Shown here one piece after another: positions 18,184-27,042 of a DNA stretch of 55,138 nt. The translations under genes and the position numbers were made by a program. Under the pieces are notes generated by a model. The model ran no database searches, was not told the origin of the DNA, and saw only the letters and a list, made by a program, of their open reading frames with translations. Position 1 is the stretch's first letter. Every line of letters starts with the position of its first letter. Origin of the DNA: Pedobacter borealis DSM 19626 (GTDB lineage Bacteria > Bacteroidota > Bacteroidia > Sphingobacteriales > Sphingobacteriaceae); the NCBI RefSeq assembly GCF_000708285.2, contig NZ_JAUG01000064.1:1-55138 (forward strand), in the 5' to 3' direction.

Positions 18184-18226
18184 TACACTGCGCCCAAATA
18201 GTGTCTAACTTTTTGGACGCAGTGTA
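18184..18226. repeat. 9-bp inverted repeat after btuB
   Basis: A perfect 9-bp inverted repeat (tacactgcg at 18184-18192, cgcagtgta at 18218-18226) encloses a 25-base loop. It falls between btuB and the adenosyltransferase gene. It lacks a following T tract, so it may be a weak terminator, a processing site that sets relative expression, or a relic of a mobile element tip. Confidence 0.5.
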
Positions 18227-18250
18227 TCTTGACAGCATAAATGAGATAAT

Positions 18251-18844
18251 ATGAAGATATATACTAAAAAGGGAGATAAGGGAACCACTGGTCTTTTTGG
18301 CGGAAAACGCGTAGATAAAGACGATGTGCGGGTAGAATGTGTAGGTACACTGGATGAAGTGAATTCTACGATAGGAATGCTTAGGGTAAAATTAGAAAAT
18401 ACCCATGAATGGCAGACTAATTTGCATAAAATTCAAAAAGACCTGATGGATATGATGTCGCATCTGGCGCGTCCTTCTGATACAAATAAAATCAATACCA
18501 ATCCAATGCCTGTGGATGGACCAGCGTTTTGTGAAACGTGGATTGATGAGCTGGAAAATGCGATGACGCATCCTTCTGATTATTTTATTCTGCCAGGAGG
18601 GAATGAGATTTCAGCACTTTGCCATATGATTAGAACACAAATGCGCAGGGGTGAAAGAAGACTGGTCAGTTTAATTAAAACAGACGAAGTGGATGAAACG
18701 ATTCCTGCATATATCAATCGTTTGTCTGATTTGTTTTTTACGCTTTCACGTGCCGAAATGGATAAAGCCGGTGTTGCAGAAGAGAAATGGCAACTGTTTC
18801 TTTATAAGCGGTTTAGAAATCCGGATCCGGCAGTAAAACCTTAA
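18251..18844 (+). CDS. pduO: PduO-type ATP:cob(I)alamin adenosyltransferase
   Basis: This 197-residue protein has the PduO signatures: MKIYTKKGDKGTTGLFGGKR at the N-terminus, the VECVGTLDEVN helix, and a C-terminal RTQMRRGERRLVSL...INRLSDLFFTLSR that carries the ATP-binding and corrin-site residues. It transfers the adenosyl group of ATP to reduced cobalamin or incomplete corrinoids. It heads the group cobU-cobT-cobS-cobC, with cobU 3 bases downstream. In Bacteroidota it is often annotated cobO. Confidence 0.93.
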   Translation: MKIYTKKGDKGTTGLFGGKRVDKDDVRVECVGTLDEVNSTIGMLRVKLENTHEWQTNLHKIQKDLMDMMSHLARPSDTNKINTNPMPVDGPAFCETWIDELENAMTHPSDYFILPGGNEISALCHMIRTQMRRGERRLVSLIKTDEVDETIPAYINRLSDLFFTLSRAEMDKAGVAEEKWQLFLYKRFRNPDPAVKP

Positions 18845-18847
18845 ATT

Positions 18848-19354
18848 ATGCTGATTTTCATAACAGGAGGGGTGAGAAGTGGTAAAAGTGCATATGCACA
18901 AAGTCGTGCGAAGGAACTCTGTACTGATCCGGTTTATATCGCTACGGCTAAAATATGGGATGAAGATTTTCAGGAGCGCGTAAAAAGGCACCAGGAGGAT
19001 CGGGGGCCGGAATGGACAAATTTTGAGCGTTATCGTGATCTGCATCTTTTGCCCTTACAAAATCGTATTGCTGTGATTGATTGCGTCACCTTATGGCTCA
19101 CTAATTTTTTTATGGACCACGAGAATGATATTGAATTGGCACTGGCAGATTTTAAAAAGGAAATTGATCAGCTGATTGAAATTCCTGCTACTTTTATCAT
19201 CATTTCCAATGAACTGGGAATGGGTTTACATGCGGATACTCCGGTAGGGCGTAAATTTGCAGATTTGCAAGGCTGGGCTAACCAATATGTGGCTAAAAAA
19301 GCCGAAGAAGCCGTGTTTATGGTATCCGGACTTCCTTTATACTTAAAAAAATAA
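18848..19354 (+). CDS. cobU: Adenosylcobinamide kinase / guanylyltransferase
   Basis: This 168-residue bifunctional enzyme phosphorylates adenosylcobinamide and adds GMP to form adenosylcobinamide-GDP. It has the P-loop GGVRSGKSAYA, YIATAKIWDEDFQERVKRH with the guanylylated His, DCVTLWLTN and SNELGMGL, all in the usual order and length. The last helix is GRKFADLQGWANQYVA. cobT starts 7 bases after its stop. Confidence 0.94.
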   Translation: MLIFITGGVRSGKSAYAQSRAKELCTDPVYIATAKIWDEDFQERVKRHQEDRGPEWTNFERYRDLHLLPLQNRIAVIDCVTLWLTNFFMDHENDIELALADFKKEIDQLIEIPATFIIISNELGMGLHADTPVGRKFADLQGWANQYVAKKAEEAVFMVSGLPLYLKK

Positions 19355-19361
19355 CACGGAT

Positions 19362-20366
19362 ATGATTGCTGAAGAATTACAGATATTGATTGATAATAAG
19401 ACTAAACCTCTGGGTTCTTTAGGCTTATTGGAAGACCTCGCCCTGCAAATCGGACAGGTATTTGAAACGACACACCCACAATTGCTTAATCCTCATCTGG
19501 TAGTTTTTGCAGCAGATCACGGGATAGCTCTGGAAGGGGTAAGTGCTTTCCCGCAGGAAGTAACCCGCCAAATGGTGCTGAACTTCTTAAACGGGGGGGC
19601 TGCAATTAACGTTTTTTGCAGACAACATGACATCCATCTTCAAGTGGTTGATGCGGGAGTGAATTACGATTTTGAGGCTGGTCTGCCTTTAGGCGACGGA
19701 AAAATAGCCAAGGGCACCGCTTCGTTTTTAAATGGGCCTGCAATGACAGCCGCCCAGACAGAACTTTGTTTGTTGAAGGGGGAGGCTGTAGTCGCGGAAA
19801 TCGCCGCCAAAGGCTGTAATGTGATTGGTTTCGGAGAGATGGGCATCGGGAATACTTCAAGCGCAGCTGTACTGATGAGCCAGTTATGTGAATTACCAAT
19901 TACGGATTGTATTGGGAGAGGCACAGGTTTAAATGATGAACAATTGCTTAGAAAACAAATAATACTGGAACAAGCCATTGTGAATTATACAGGAACTAAT
20001 AATGTTTTTGAATTAATGGCGCATTTTGGTGGTTTTGAACTGGTAGAGATGACCGGTGCAATGCTGGCGGCAGGAAAAAGAAATATGTTGGTATTGGTCG
20101 ATGGTTTTATCGCTACAGCGGCTTATCTATGTGCTTATCGTATTGACCAGACTATAAAAAGTAAAGCTGTTTTTTGCCATGAGTCTGAAGAAAAAGGGCA
20201 CGGTTTATTATTGACACATTTGAATGCAAAACCACTATTGGGGCTTCACCTGCGTTTGGGAGAGGGGACCGGTTGTGCATTAGCTTATCCGCTATTAAAA
20301 AGTGCCGTAAATTTTTTGAATGAGATGGCTAGTTTTGAGAGTGCAGCGATAACAAACAAATCTTGA
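19362..20366 (+). CDS. cobT: Nicotinate-nucleotide:dimethylbenzimidazole phosphoribosyltransferase
   Basis: This 334-residue enzyme makes alpha-ribazole phosphate from the lower-ligand base and nicotinate mononucleotide. Signatures include KPLGSLGLLEDLA, FAADHGIALEGVSAFPQEVT, GFGEMGIGNTSSAA, and the catalytic Glu in LRLGEGTGCALA. No dimethylbenzimidazole synthesis gene is seen, so the base must be acquired or made elsewhere. Its stop overlaps the cobS start by one base. Confidence 0.95.
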   Translation: MIAEELQILIDNKTKPLGSLGLLEDLALQIGQVFETTHPQLLNPHLVVFAADHGIALEGVSAFPQEVTRQMVLNFLNGGAAINVFCRQHDIHLQVVDAGVNYDFEAGLPLGDGKIAKGTASFLNGPAMTAAQTELCLLKGEAVVAEIAAKGCNVIGFGEMGIGNTSSAAVLMSQLCELPITDCIGRGTGLNDEQLLRKQIILEQAIVNYTGTNNVFELMAHFGGFELVEMTGAMLAAGKRNMLVLVDGFIATAAYLCAYRIDQTIKSKAVFCHESEEKGHGLLLTHLNAKPLLGLHLRLGEGTGCALAYPLLKSAVNFLNEMASFESAAITNKS

Positions 20367-21163
20367 TGAACAGAGAGCTGAGACTTTTCTTTACAGCGCT
20401 ATCATTTTATTCGCGATTGCCTGCACCGGCTTTTGTACATGAGAATAATGCACAGAACCTGCCAGACTCAATCAGGTATTTACCTGTAGTTGGCTGGATA
20501 TCCGGGCTCATTACTGCTGGTGTTTTTATCGGTGCTGCCTGGTTATTTGGTGAGTCAATTGCGGTATTGTTAGCAATGGTTACTTCTATTTTATTAACCG
20601 GGGCATTCCATGAAGATGGTTTTGCAGATGTATGTGATGGTTTTGGCGGAGGATGGGCAAAAGAAAAGATTTTGCTCATCATGAAAGACAGCCGCTTGGG
20701 AACCTATGGTGTAGTTGGGCTAATTTTGTTAATGGGTATCAAATTCGCTGCGATTTTGCAGTTATTTACCGAAACCTTTATTTATGCAAATGTCATTACA
20801 ACCATAGGGCTGTTTGTCGTAGCCCATTCATTGAGCAGGTTTGCAGCAATAACCGTGGTTTTTAACCATAGTTATGTCCGTATTGAAGAGAGTAAAGCCA
20901 GTGGGGCTGTAGAAAAGGGAAAACCTGTCAACCTCATCCTTGCAGGTATTTTTACATTATTACCCTTAATTGCTTTAGCGATTTATCTTGCTCAACCCCT
21001 TTTGTTTTTAATTATTGTTCCGGTCTTGCTTTTTAGTCTGTATTTGGGGGCTTACTTTAAGAAATGGATAGGTGGATATACGGGTGATTGTCTGGGGGCA
21101 GTTCAACAACTGACCGAAGTAACTATTTACTTATCCTATATCCTGATATGGAAATTTATCTGA
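20366..21163 (+). CDS. cobS: Adenosylcobinamide-GDP ribazoletransferase
   Basis: This 265-residue membrane protein performs the last condensation, joining adenosylcobinamide-GDP to alpha-ribazole (phosphate). Family motifs are present: PVVGWISGLITAG, HEDGFADVCDGFGGG (metal-binding Asp cluster), KDSRLGTYG and a C-terminal GGYTGDCLGAVQQLTE. Six or so transmembrane helices. The ATG at 20366 overlaps the cobT TGA; a TTG three bases upstream is less likely. Its end overlaps cobC by 16 bases. Confidence 0.94.
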   Translation: MNRELRLFFTALSFYSRLPAPAFVHENNAQNLPDSIRYLPVVGWISGLITAGVFIGAAWLFGESIAVLLAMVTSILLTGAFHEDGFADVCDGFGGGWAKEKILLIMKDSRLGTYGVVGLILLMGIKFAAILQLFTETFIYANVITTIGLFVVAHSLSRFAAITVVFNHSYVRIEESKASGAVEKGKPVNLILAGIFTLLPLIALAIYLAQPLLFLIIVPVLLFSLYLGAYFKKWIGGYTGDCLGAVQQLTEVTIYLSYILIWKFI

Positions 21164-21678
21164 TCCGTCATACCAGCCTTTTAATTACAAAGGGGATGAT
21201 CTATGGACGCACAGATGTTCCGCTTGCGGCAAGTTTTCCAGAGGAAAAGGACCGCGTATTGGAGCAGATTCCGTCGGGATTTGATGCCGTGTATTCCAGT
21301 CCTTCTTCAAGGTGTACTCAATTAGCAGCTGTAATTTCTGAGGTTTATCAGGAAAATAAAGCTTTATATGAGCTGAATTTTGGTGACTGGGAAGGGAAGA
21401 CCTGGGATACCATTGACAGGCTTCACTGTGACACATGGATGGATGATTTTGTACATCTTGCACCACCAAATGGCGAAACAATGCTTGAAATGCAACAAAG
21501 AATATTAGTGTTTTGGGAGCATCTTTTACGGCAGTGTTATCACCGTGTGGCCATTATAACGCATGGTGGGGTTATCCGTATTATCCTGGCCCATTACAGA
21601 GATCTTGCGTTAAGAGACTCTTTTACGCTTAAAATAGGAATGGGGGAGGTAGTTAAACTTTCCATTCCTTCACGTTGA
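21148..21678 (+). CDS. cobC: Alpha-ribazole phosphatase, histidine phosphatase family
   Basis: This 176-residue protein has the phosphohistidine motif YLIRHT at the N-terminus, YGRTDVPLA, SSPSSRCTQLA, ELNFGDWEGKTW and the second catalytic His in ITHGGVIR. It dephosphorylates alpha-ribazole phosphate or cobalamin phosphate. The ATG at 21148 lies within the end of cobS and matches the family start; an earlier in-frame start is rejected as a fusion artefact of overlapping frames. It is the last recognisable gene of the cobalamin locus. Confidence 0.9.
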   Translation: MEIYLIRHTSLLITKGMIYGRTDVPLAASFPEEKDRVLEQIPSGFDAVYSSPSSRCTQLAAVISEVYQENKALYELNFGDWEGKTWDTIDRLHCDTWMDDFVHLAPPNGETMLEMQQRILVFWEHLLRQCYHRVAIITHGGVIRIILAHYRDLALRDSFTLKIGMGEVVKLSIPSR

Positions 21679-21978
21679 TCGTAACAGCTTATTGTAGATA
21701 TCTTCAAAAACTTCAACTTTCCTTTTTCGCATCGGATAAAGTGCTCCTTTTGGGAATATGGTTTAACTGAAAACTTTCTGTTTTTCCAGATAATCCAAGC
21801 ATTGCACCAGATACTTCCCGAAGGGAATTGCACTTGGCAAACGAAGAAAATAGCATGCTAATCAATTGGTCTTTAGTGCATGTTTCGGCATTACTGTCCG
21901 CTGAATTCGGAAATATGCTGACACCTCATTTCATTCCAAACTGCCTCGGAATGGTGGTGTAGTATACCTCGGAATATC
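21679..21978. other. Spacer between cobC and the decayed IS
   Basis: No intact gene is seen. A faint reading around 21855-21905 (LVHVSALLSAE-like) may be a scrambled piece of the missing N-terminal half of the ISAs1 transposase. The short word cctcggaat occurs twice (21943-21951 and 21967-21975). Confidence 0.35.
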
Positions 21979-22801
21979 CAACAGATAAAGGTAAGTGAGA
22001 AATCAAATGAGATTACCGCTATACCAGAGCTGTTAAAAAGTTTATTTATAAAGGGGAATATCATTCGTGTAGATGCCATGGGCTGCCAGCAAGATATTGC
22101 AACATGTATTGTAAAAGCTGAAGGCGATTATCTGTTGGCGGTTAAAAATAACCAAGCTTCATTATACCAAAACATGGAAGATTCGTTCAGGTTTCTAAAG
22201 ACTGCGGATTATGATGAAAACATTGACATTGGACACGGCCGTATAGAGACCAGAAAATGTACCATTATAACAGACCTGGCACACATAGAAAATCCTGATA
22301 AATGGGAAAGGTTAAATGTGCTGATCAGAATGGAGAGTGAAAGATGCGATAAGGCAACAGGAAATACAGAATATGCAACCCGTTATTATATCGCAAGTAA
22401 ACCAGCTAATGCTGCCTTTTACCAAAAAAAATATCCGTAATCATTGGGGAATAGAAAACAAGCTGCATTGGACCCTTGATGTTATTTTCCAGGAAGATGC
22501 AAGCAGAAAAAGAAGCAAAAATGCCGCTCAGAACTTCTCTCTGATCAATAAAGTGGCAATAAATATTCTAAAAAATGATCAAAGTAAAAACATCAGCATA
22601 AGTTATGATAAGAAAAATGATAAAGTTCGAACCAAGGAAATCAATTTTGTGTTTTTGTATATAGCTTATTTTCAGCAGGTTGTCCTTAAAAAGAAAAGAG
22701 GCATACCAGAATTGGATCTGAATTATGCCTCTTTTGCCGCTTCGGTAGCCGTTACTGGACAGATTTCGAATTTTTTTTGTCTGATCTGCAGGAATTGGTG
22801 A
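21979..22801 (+). pseudogene. ISAs1-family transposase remnant, truncated and frameshifted
   Basis: Recognisable ISAs1 DDE transposase sequence begins at about 21979 (IKVSEKSNEITAIPELL), continues VDAMGCQQDIA, GDYLLAVKNNQ and IDIGHGRIETRKC, and after a one-base shift in an A8 tract near 22430 continues NIRNHWGIENKLHWTLDVIF. A7 would restore the frame. The N-terminal ~150 residues are missing and the tail is degenerate, so the element is dead. The DDE Asp in VDAMGC and the Glu in WGIENK survive. Confidence 0.85.
22694..22735 (+). terminator. Hairpin at the 3' end of the ISAs1 remnant
   Basis: A perfect 12-bp stem (aaaagaggcata at 22694-22705, tatgcctctttt at 22724-22735) with an 18-base loop. 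It lies just inside the IS end repeat and probably terminated transposase transcription. Confidence 0.7.
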
Positions 22802-22847
22802 AAGTTGCTAATTATTTTAAACGTTAAAATAAGATTCGTTTTTTAAG
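22745..22847. repeat. ISAs1-type element right end
   Basis: The stretch from ggtagccgttactgg to about 22847 is repeated at 2884-2985. Its position beyond the transposase marks it as the right end of the element. No matching left end was found upstream, in keeping with 5' loss. Confidence 0.7.
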
Positions 22848-22930
22848 CTTCGATTTTAAAGAACATATAATGTCTTAGGACAATGCTTTTTTGGAGGATA
22901 AGGGAATGCTGAACATGTGGAACGCAGTAA

Positions 22931-22958
22931 CAAAAATCCCCATGAATTGGGCATGGGG
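22931..22958 (-). terminator. Terminator of the exporter operon
   Basis: Read on the minus strand, a 7-bp stem (ccccatg / catgggg, 7-base loop) is followed by attttt. It lies about 80 bases past the HlyD gene stop and is a good rho-independent terminator for the ABC-HlyD transcript. Confidence 0.75.
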
Positions 22959-23039
22959 ACTTATATAACGTTACTAGTTTTATTATTCAGAATTATAGAT
23001 GACTAACTATTTATTAAATAAATCAATGAAAACATTAAA

Positions 23040-24368
23040 TTATTTCTTTACCGCATATTCTAGATTATCAAATAACCTTTCAATAAGCTTACGCTGATTG
23101 GTAATGATCTCTGCAGACCCTTTACTTTCATATCTGAAACCGATCACACTTCCATAATTAGTCTTTAATCCGTTTGGAAACTCTACAGTAACCAAATAAT
23201 TATCGACCTCACCCTTCTCGGTTTTTTCGGTATTTGTAGTAAGTGAGATATTTTTTATCCTACCTGTTACTGAACCATACTCAAGATATGGATAGTTATC
23301 CAGTTTTACAATGACCTCCTGATCAACCTTTACCTTACCTGCACCACTGGATGGCAAAGTTACTTGCCCAAACGGTTTATCATTAACAGGCAAAACGGTA
23401 AATACAGCATCTCCGCTTTGCACGAACTGGTTATTATTATAGAACTTCAGAAATTGCAATTTCCCAGCAAATGGTGCTCTAAATACATATTTCTGTTCCC
23501 AGATTTTAATGTTATCAAGCAGATCATTATAAGTTGAAATCAGGCTAATATGAAGTTCTTTTTCCTTCTCAGGGTCTTCTATATGTAGCTGCTGTAACTG
23601 GCTTTGCGTTTGTCGGGCATCCTGCCTGGCACTGATAATTGCATTAGTTTCTTGCTGCACTTTGTCTTTAGCGGATAGATAACTCATTTCAGTTTTATCA
23701 AGCTCAGCTTCTGAAATCACCCTTTTCTTAAATAATGTCGAATCTCTTTTATAGAACTTATATACGAAGTTGAGGGAATTCTGAGCCATGAACAACTGGT
23801 TATGAAGCCCATTTATAGTTTTTTGCTGCTCAGCAAGGATCGCCAAAAGTCCTTCTTTTTGTTTGTCAAATGCTTTATCCTGTCGGTAGTTCCGATACTG
23901 CTGAATAGCATTAACGAAAGCGTAGTATTTGATATTCAGCTCTCCCAGAGAAAAGTTCTTTGGAATGTGCTTACTAATCATTTCGATATTATCCGTGGTG
24001 GGGTTATAATATTTAAGCATTCGGGTAATTGAATCCACTGCATACGGATTGGTTGAATTTTCAATGTAGGCGATTATTTGATTCTCCCTTACGTCATTCA
24101 TCGATTTGATTCCGTTAAGTTTAAGCTTTCCACTTACAGTTGCAATAAGTTTAATTGGTGCATTATGGGTACTCACCACAATTTGCCCATGAACAATGTC
24201 AGGGTAGCGACTGATAAAACCAAAAAATGCCATCAACAGGAATATGAAAATAACAATACCAGTGATGGCCAAGCCGAATTTGTTGGGCATTCGTTCAATA
24301 ATGTCTGCAACTTCTTCGCTGCGATCTGATTGAAGTGCAATATCCAGTTTAGTGTTTTCTTTGTTCAT
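23040..24368 (-). CDS. HlyD-family membrane fusion protein
   Basis: This 442-residue protein has a short cytoplasmic N-terminus, one transmembrane segment at about residues 34-54, a biotinyl-lipoyl-like half barrel (TVSGKLKLNG), a long coiled coil (about residues 165-275, rich in Gln/Glu/Lys with LNFVYKFYKRDSTLFKKRVI) and a beta-barrel region (FRAPFAGKLQFLKF, LPSSGAGKVKVDQEVIVKL). It is the periplasmic adaptor for the C39 ABC exporter encoded 174 bases upstream on the same strand; an outer-membrane TolC partner is not in the window. The cargo is probably the GG-leader protein encoded divergently. Confidence 0.88.
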   Translation of the reverse strand: MNKENTKLDIALQSDRSEEVADIIERMPNKFGLAITGIVIFIFLLMAFFGFISRYPDIVHGQIVVSTHNAPIKLIATVSGKLKLNGIKSMNDVRENQIIAYIENSTNPYAVDSITRMLKYYNPTTDNIEMISKHIPKNFSLGELNIKYYAFVNAIQQYRNYRQDKAFDKQKEGLLAILAEQQKTINGLHNQLFMAQNSLNFVYKFYKRDSTLFKKRVISEAELDKTEMSYLSAKDKVQQETNAIISARQDARQTQSQLQQLHIEDPEKEKELHISLISTYNDLLDNIKIWEQKYVFRAPFAGKLQFLKFYNNNQFVQSGDAVFTVLPVNDKPFGQVTLPSSGAGKVKVDQEVIVKLDNYPYLEYGSVTGRIKNISLTTNTEKTEKGEVDNYLVTVEFPNGLKTNYGSVIGFRYESKGSAEIITNQRKLIERLFDNLEYAVKK

Positions 24369-24542
24369 TGATTGAGTTTGTTACAGATAGTTTTCATTTT
24401 TTTAAGCTGGCATCAGTCTCGCTTACATTTGTTAAACAGATGAATCAAAATTGGTCAACGAAATAATTGTTAACCGCAATCCATTTATCAAGGATATTCC
24501 ATAAAATATTTGTACTTAGGTAATCCGAAGATTTAAGCACCG

Positions 24543-26909
24543 CTATTTCGTTTCCATTCCAACGGTCTCCTTGACCCCATTATTTTGATTTTGGGATGAG
24601 GCTTCAGTTGTTGTTACTTCATTGGCTAAATCCAGCTGTGATTGGACGAGCTGAAAATATCGCCCCTTCTTTCCCATAAGAGTATCATGGTTTCCTATCT
24701 CCACTACCATACCGCTCTGCATCACAACAATTTGATCTGCTTTACGGATGGTACTTAAGCGATGTGCGACCACTATCACCGTTTTCCCTTTAAAAACGTC
24801 ATCAAGGGCACTGGTTATTTTTTGTTCGTTAATGGTATCTAAACTATTGGTAGCCTCATCAAAAAAGAGGTAATCAGGATCTTTATATAGCGCACGGGCA
24901 ATTAAAACACGCTGCTTTTGCCCACCACTTAAACCGCGTCCCTGCTCACCCATCATTGTTTCGTACCCTAATGGCAAAGCTTCTATTTCCCTGCTGATAT
25001 TCGCTGTCTGTAGGGCTTTTTTTAACCTTTCATAATCCACCTTTTCATCATCCAAAATAATGTTATTTAAAATCGTGTCGTTGAAAATCTTACCATCTTG
25101 CATTACGGCCCCGCATTTATTCCTCCACTGTCTTAAACTGATATTGTTAATATTCATATCCCCAATTCGGATATCCCCGTAGCTAGGTTTATAAAGGCGT
25201 AATAATAACTTTAATAAAGTCGATTTACCACTACCGCTATCCCCTACAATTGCTGTAACCTTGCCTTCCGGTATAACTAAACGAATACCCTGCAGTATTG
25301 GCTTGCCTGCCGGAGTATACTGAAAACCGACATTATTGATAATCAAACTCTTGATATCTGGTAATTCTATACTATTTTGTCCTACGTTATCATGTTCATC
25401 AGGCAGCTGATGGATTTCATTTAGCCGCATGAAACTCAATTGTGCTAACTGGAAACCACTGATAAACTGGATAAATTGTGCGACCGGCGCATTTAACATT
25501 CCTATAATAAATTGTGTGGAAATCATGACCCCGAAGGTTATTTCCCCATTGATTACAGCCTTTGCACAGTAGAATGTAATCAGGAGATTTTTGAGCTGGT
25601 CAATAAATTGTGCGCCTAAGTTCTGCATATTGCTTACGTTCATCACCCGAAGGTTTACCTTGTAAAGCCTCGCCTGAATCCCTTCCCACCTCCAGCGCCT
25701 TTGTTTATCGTAATTATTGACCTTTATATCCTGTATGCTGGCAATGGTCTCTACCCAATAGCTTTGGTTTTTACTTACAAGGTCAAAGTATTCCCAATCA
25801 AGTTTTTTACGCAATTTTAAAAATGCCAGTACCCAACCTAGGTATAGCACGCTTCCCGCCAAAAAAATGTAGAAAATAATAGGATTATAAACGAAAAGGA
25901 TAACGCCAAAAACCACGAACGTAAGTGTTGAGAAAATCATTCCAACTGAATTATTCATTAAAAATGACCGGATTCGTTCATGATCCTGCACACGTTGTAA
26001 AATGTCACCGGATTTTTTATTTTCAAAAAAAGTAATTGGCAAACGCATCAGCTTGATCAGGTAGTCTGATATCAGTGTTATGTTAATCCTTGAGCTGATA
26101 TGCAATAAAATCCAGTCTCGTATCATGTTGCTCAGCAATACACTTATTATAATAGCTATATTGGCAATGATGATAATATTTATAAAGTCGAGGTCATGTG
26201 TTTGAATACCAACATCTATAATAGCCTTACTGATAAAAGGCATCAGCCCTTGTAATATGGTTACCAGCAGCATCACGATAAACAGATTGACAAAACTTTT
26301 TTTGTAGGGCTTGAAATACCCAATAAAGTTTTCAAAGGTTTTCAGTCGCTCTATTTTTTCATCAGCCTGGCGCTCATAAAAATCTCCCTGCGGTTCCAGC
26401 GCCATTAATACCAATTTAGCTTCTTTCAAATCCCCTTCTTTTGAGGAGGGCTTTAGTTCCTGTTTAATAGTTTTTTTGGCAAACTCCTCTGCACTATAGC
26501 TTACATATCCTTTGGCAGGATCTGCAACGTAAATAGTACCCTTTGTTTCCCTATTACCTCGTGAGTCTTTTTGTATTTCCAGACTTTCCTCAGTAGCATA
26601 ATTCCGACTTCCTTTTGCCTTGTAAACCACAACAAAATGGGTATTGTTCCAATGTACAATTGCTGGTAGTGGTATCCGTTCTATTAAATCATTAACAGTA
26701 CATCTGAGCGCGACAGATCTTAGGCCGATACCTTCAGCGGCATGGCCTAAATCGCCAAATGAAATTCCCTCTTTGGTAATACCGCACTTATCGCGCATAT
26801 GTTGAAGGCTATAGAATTTGCCATAATGTTTGGCAATCATTTTTAAGCAGGCAGGACCACAGTCCATCGCATCTAGCTGTCTGTCTAACGGGAAAGCGTT
26901 TAATTTCAT
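24543..26909 (-). CDS. Peptidase-containing (C39) ABC exporter
   Basis: This 788-residue protein combines an N-terminal C39 peptidase with an ABC exporter. The catalytic residues are Cys17 (DCGPAC), His91 (HWNNTHFVVVY) and Asp130 (VADPAKG). A 25-residue insertion (about 100-124) separates His and Asp, longer than in typical lactococcin-type peptidases. Six transmembrane helices span about 200-480; the nucleotide-binding domain has GDSGSGKST, LSGGQKQR, YLFFDEATNSLD and the H-loop VAHRLST. Such proteins cleave a double-glycine leader and export the cargo. The only GG-leader gene nearby starts 133 bases away on the opposite strand. Confidence 0.93.
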   Translation of the reverse strand: MKLNAFPLDRQLDAMDCGPACLKMIAKHYGKFYSLQHMRDKCGITKEGISFGDLGHAAEGIGLRSVALRCTVNDLIERIPLPAIVHWNNTHFVVVYKAKGSRNYATEESLEIQKDSRGNRETKGTIYVADPAKGYVSYSAEEFAKKTIKQELKPSSKEGDLKEAKLVLMALEPQGDFYERQADEKIERLKTFENFIGYFKPYKKSFVNLFIVMLLVTILQGLMPFISKAIIDVGIQTHDLDFINIIIIANIAIIISVLLSNMIRDWILLHISSRINITLISDYLIKLMRLPITFFENKKSGDILQRVQDHERIRSFLMNNSVGMIFSTLTFVVFGVILFVYNPIIFYIFLAGSVLYLGWVLAFLKLRKKLDWEYFDLVSKNQSYWVETIASIQDIKVNNYDKQRRWRWEGIQARLYKVNLRVMNVSNMQNLGAQFIDQLKNLLITFYCAKAVINGEITFGVMISTQFIIGMLNAPVAQFIQFISGFQLAQLSFMRLNEIHQLPDEHDNVGQNSIELPDIKSLIINNVGFQYTPAGKPILQGIRLVIPEGKVTAIVGDSGSGKSTLLKLLLRLYKPSYGDIRIGDMNINNISLRQWRNKCGAVMQDGKIFNDTILNNIILDDEKVDYERLKKALQTANISREIEALPLGYETMMGEQGRGLSGGQKQRVLIARALYKDPDYLFFDEATNSLDTINEQKITSALDDVFKGKTVIVVAHRLSTIRKADQIVVMQSGMVVEIGNHDTLMGKKGRYFQLVQSQLDLANEVTTTEASSQNQNNGVKETVGMETK

Positions 26910-27042
26910 AGTTGAATAAACCGCAATATTATTATATTTTGGAATGTAAACCTCACCTCACAGATTTTCTTCATAATTCCTTCATAAAACGTTAAGATAT
27001 TAGCCAACAAACATTTCAATTTTAAATTATTAAACAAGCTCT

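Noticed and set aside
18184..18226. Rho-independent terminator after btuB
   Set aside because: The stem is good but the loop is long and no T tract follows, so only an inverted repeat is claimed.
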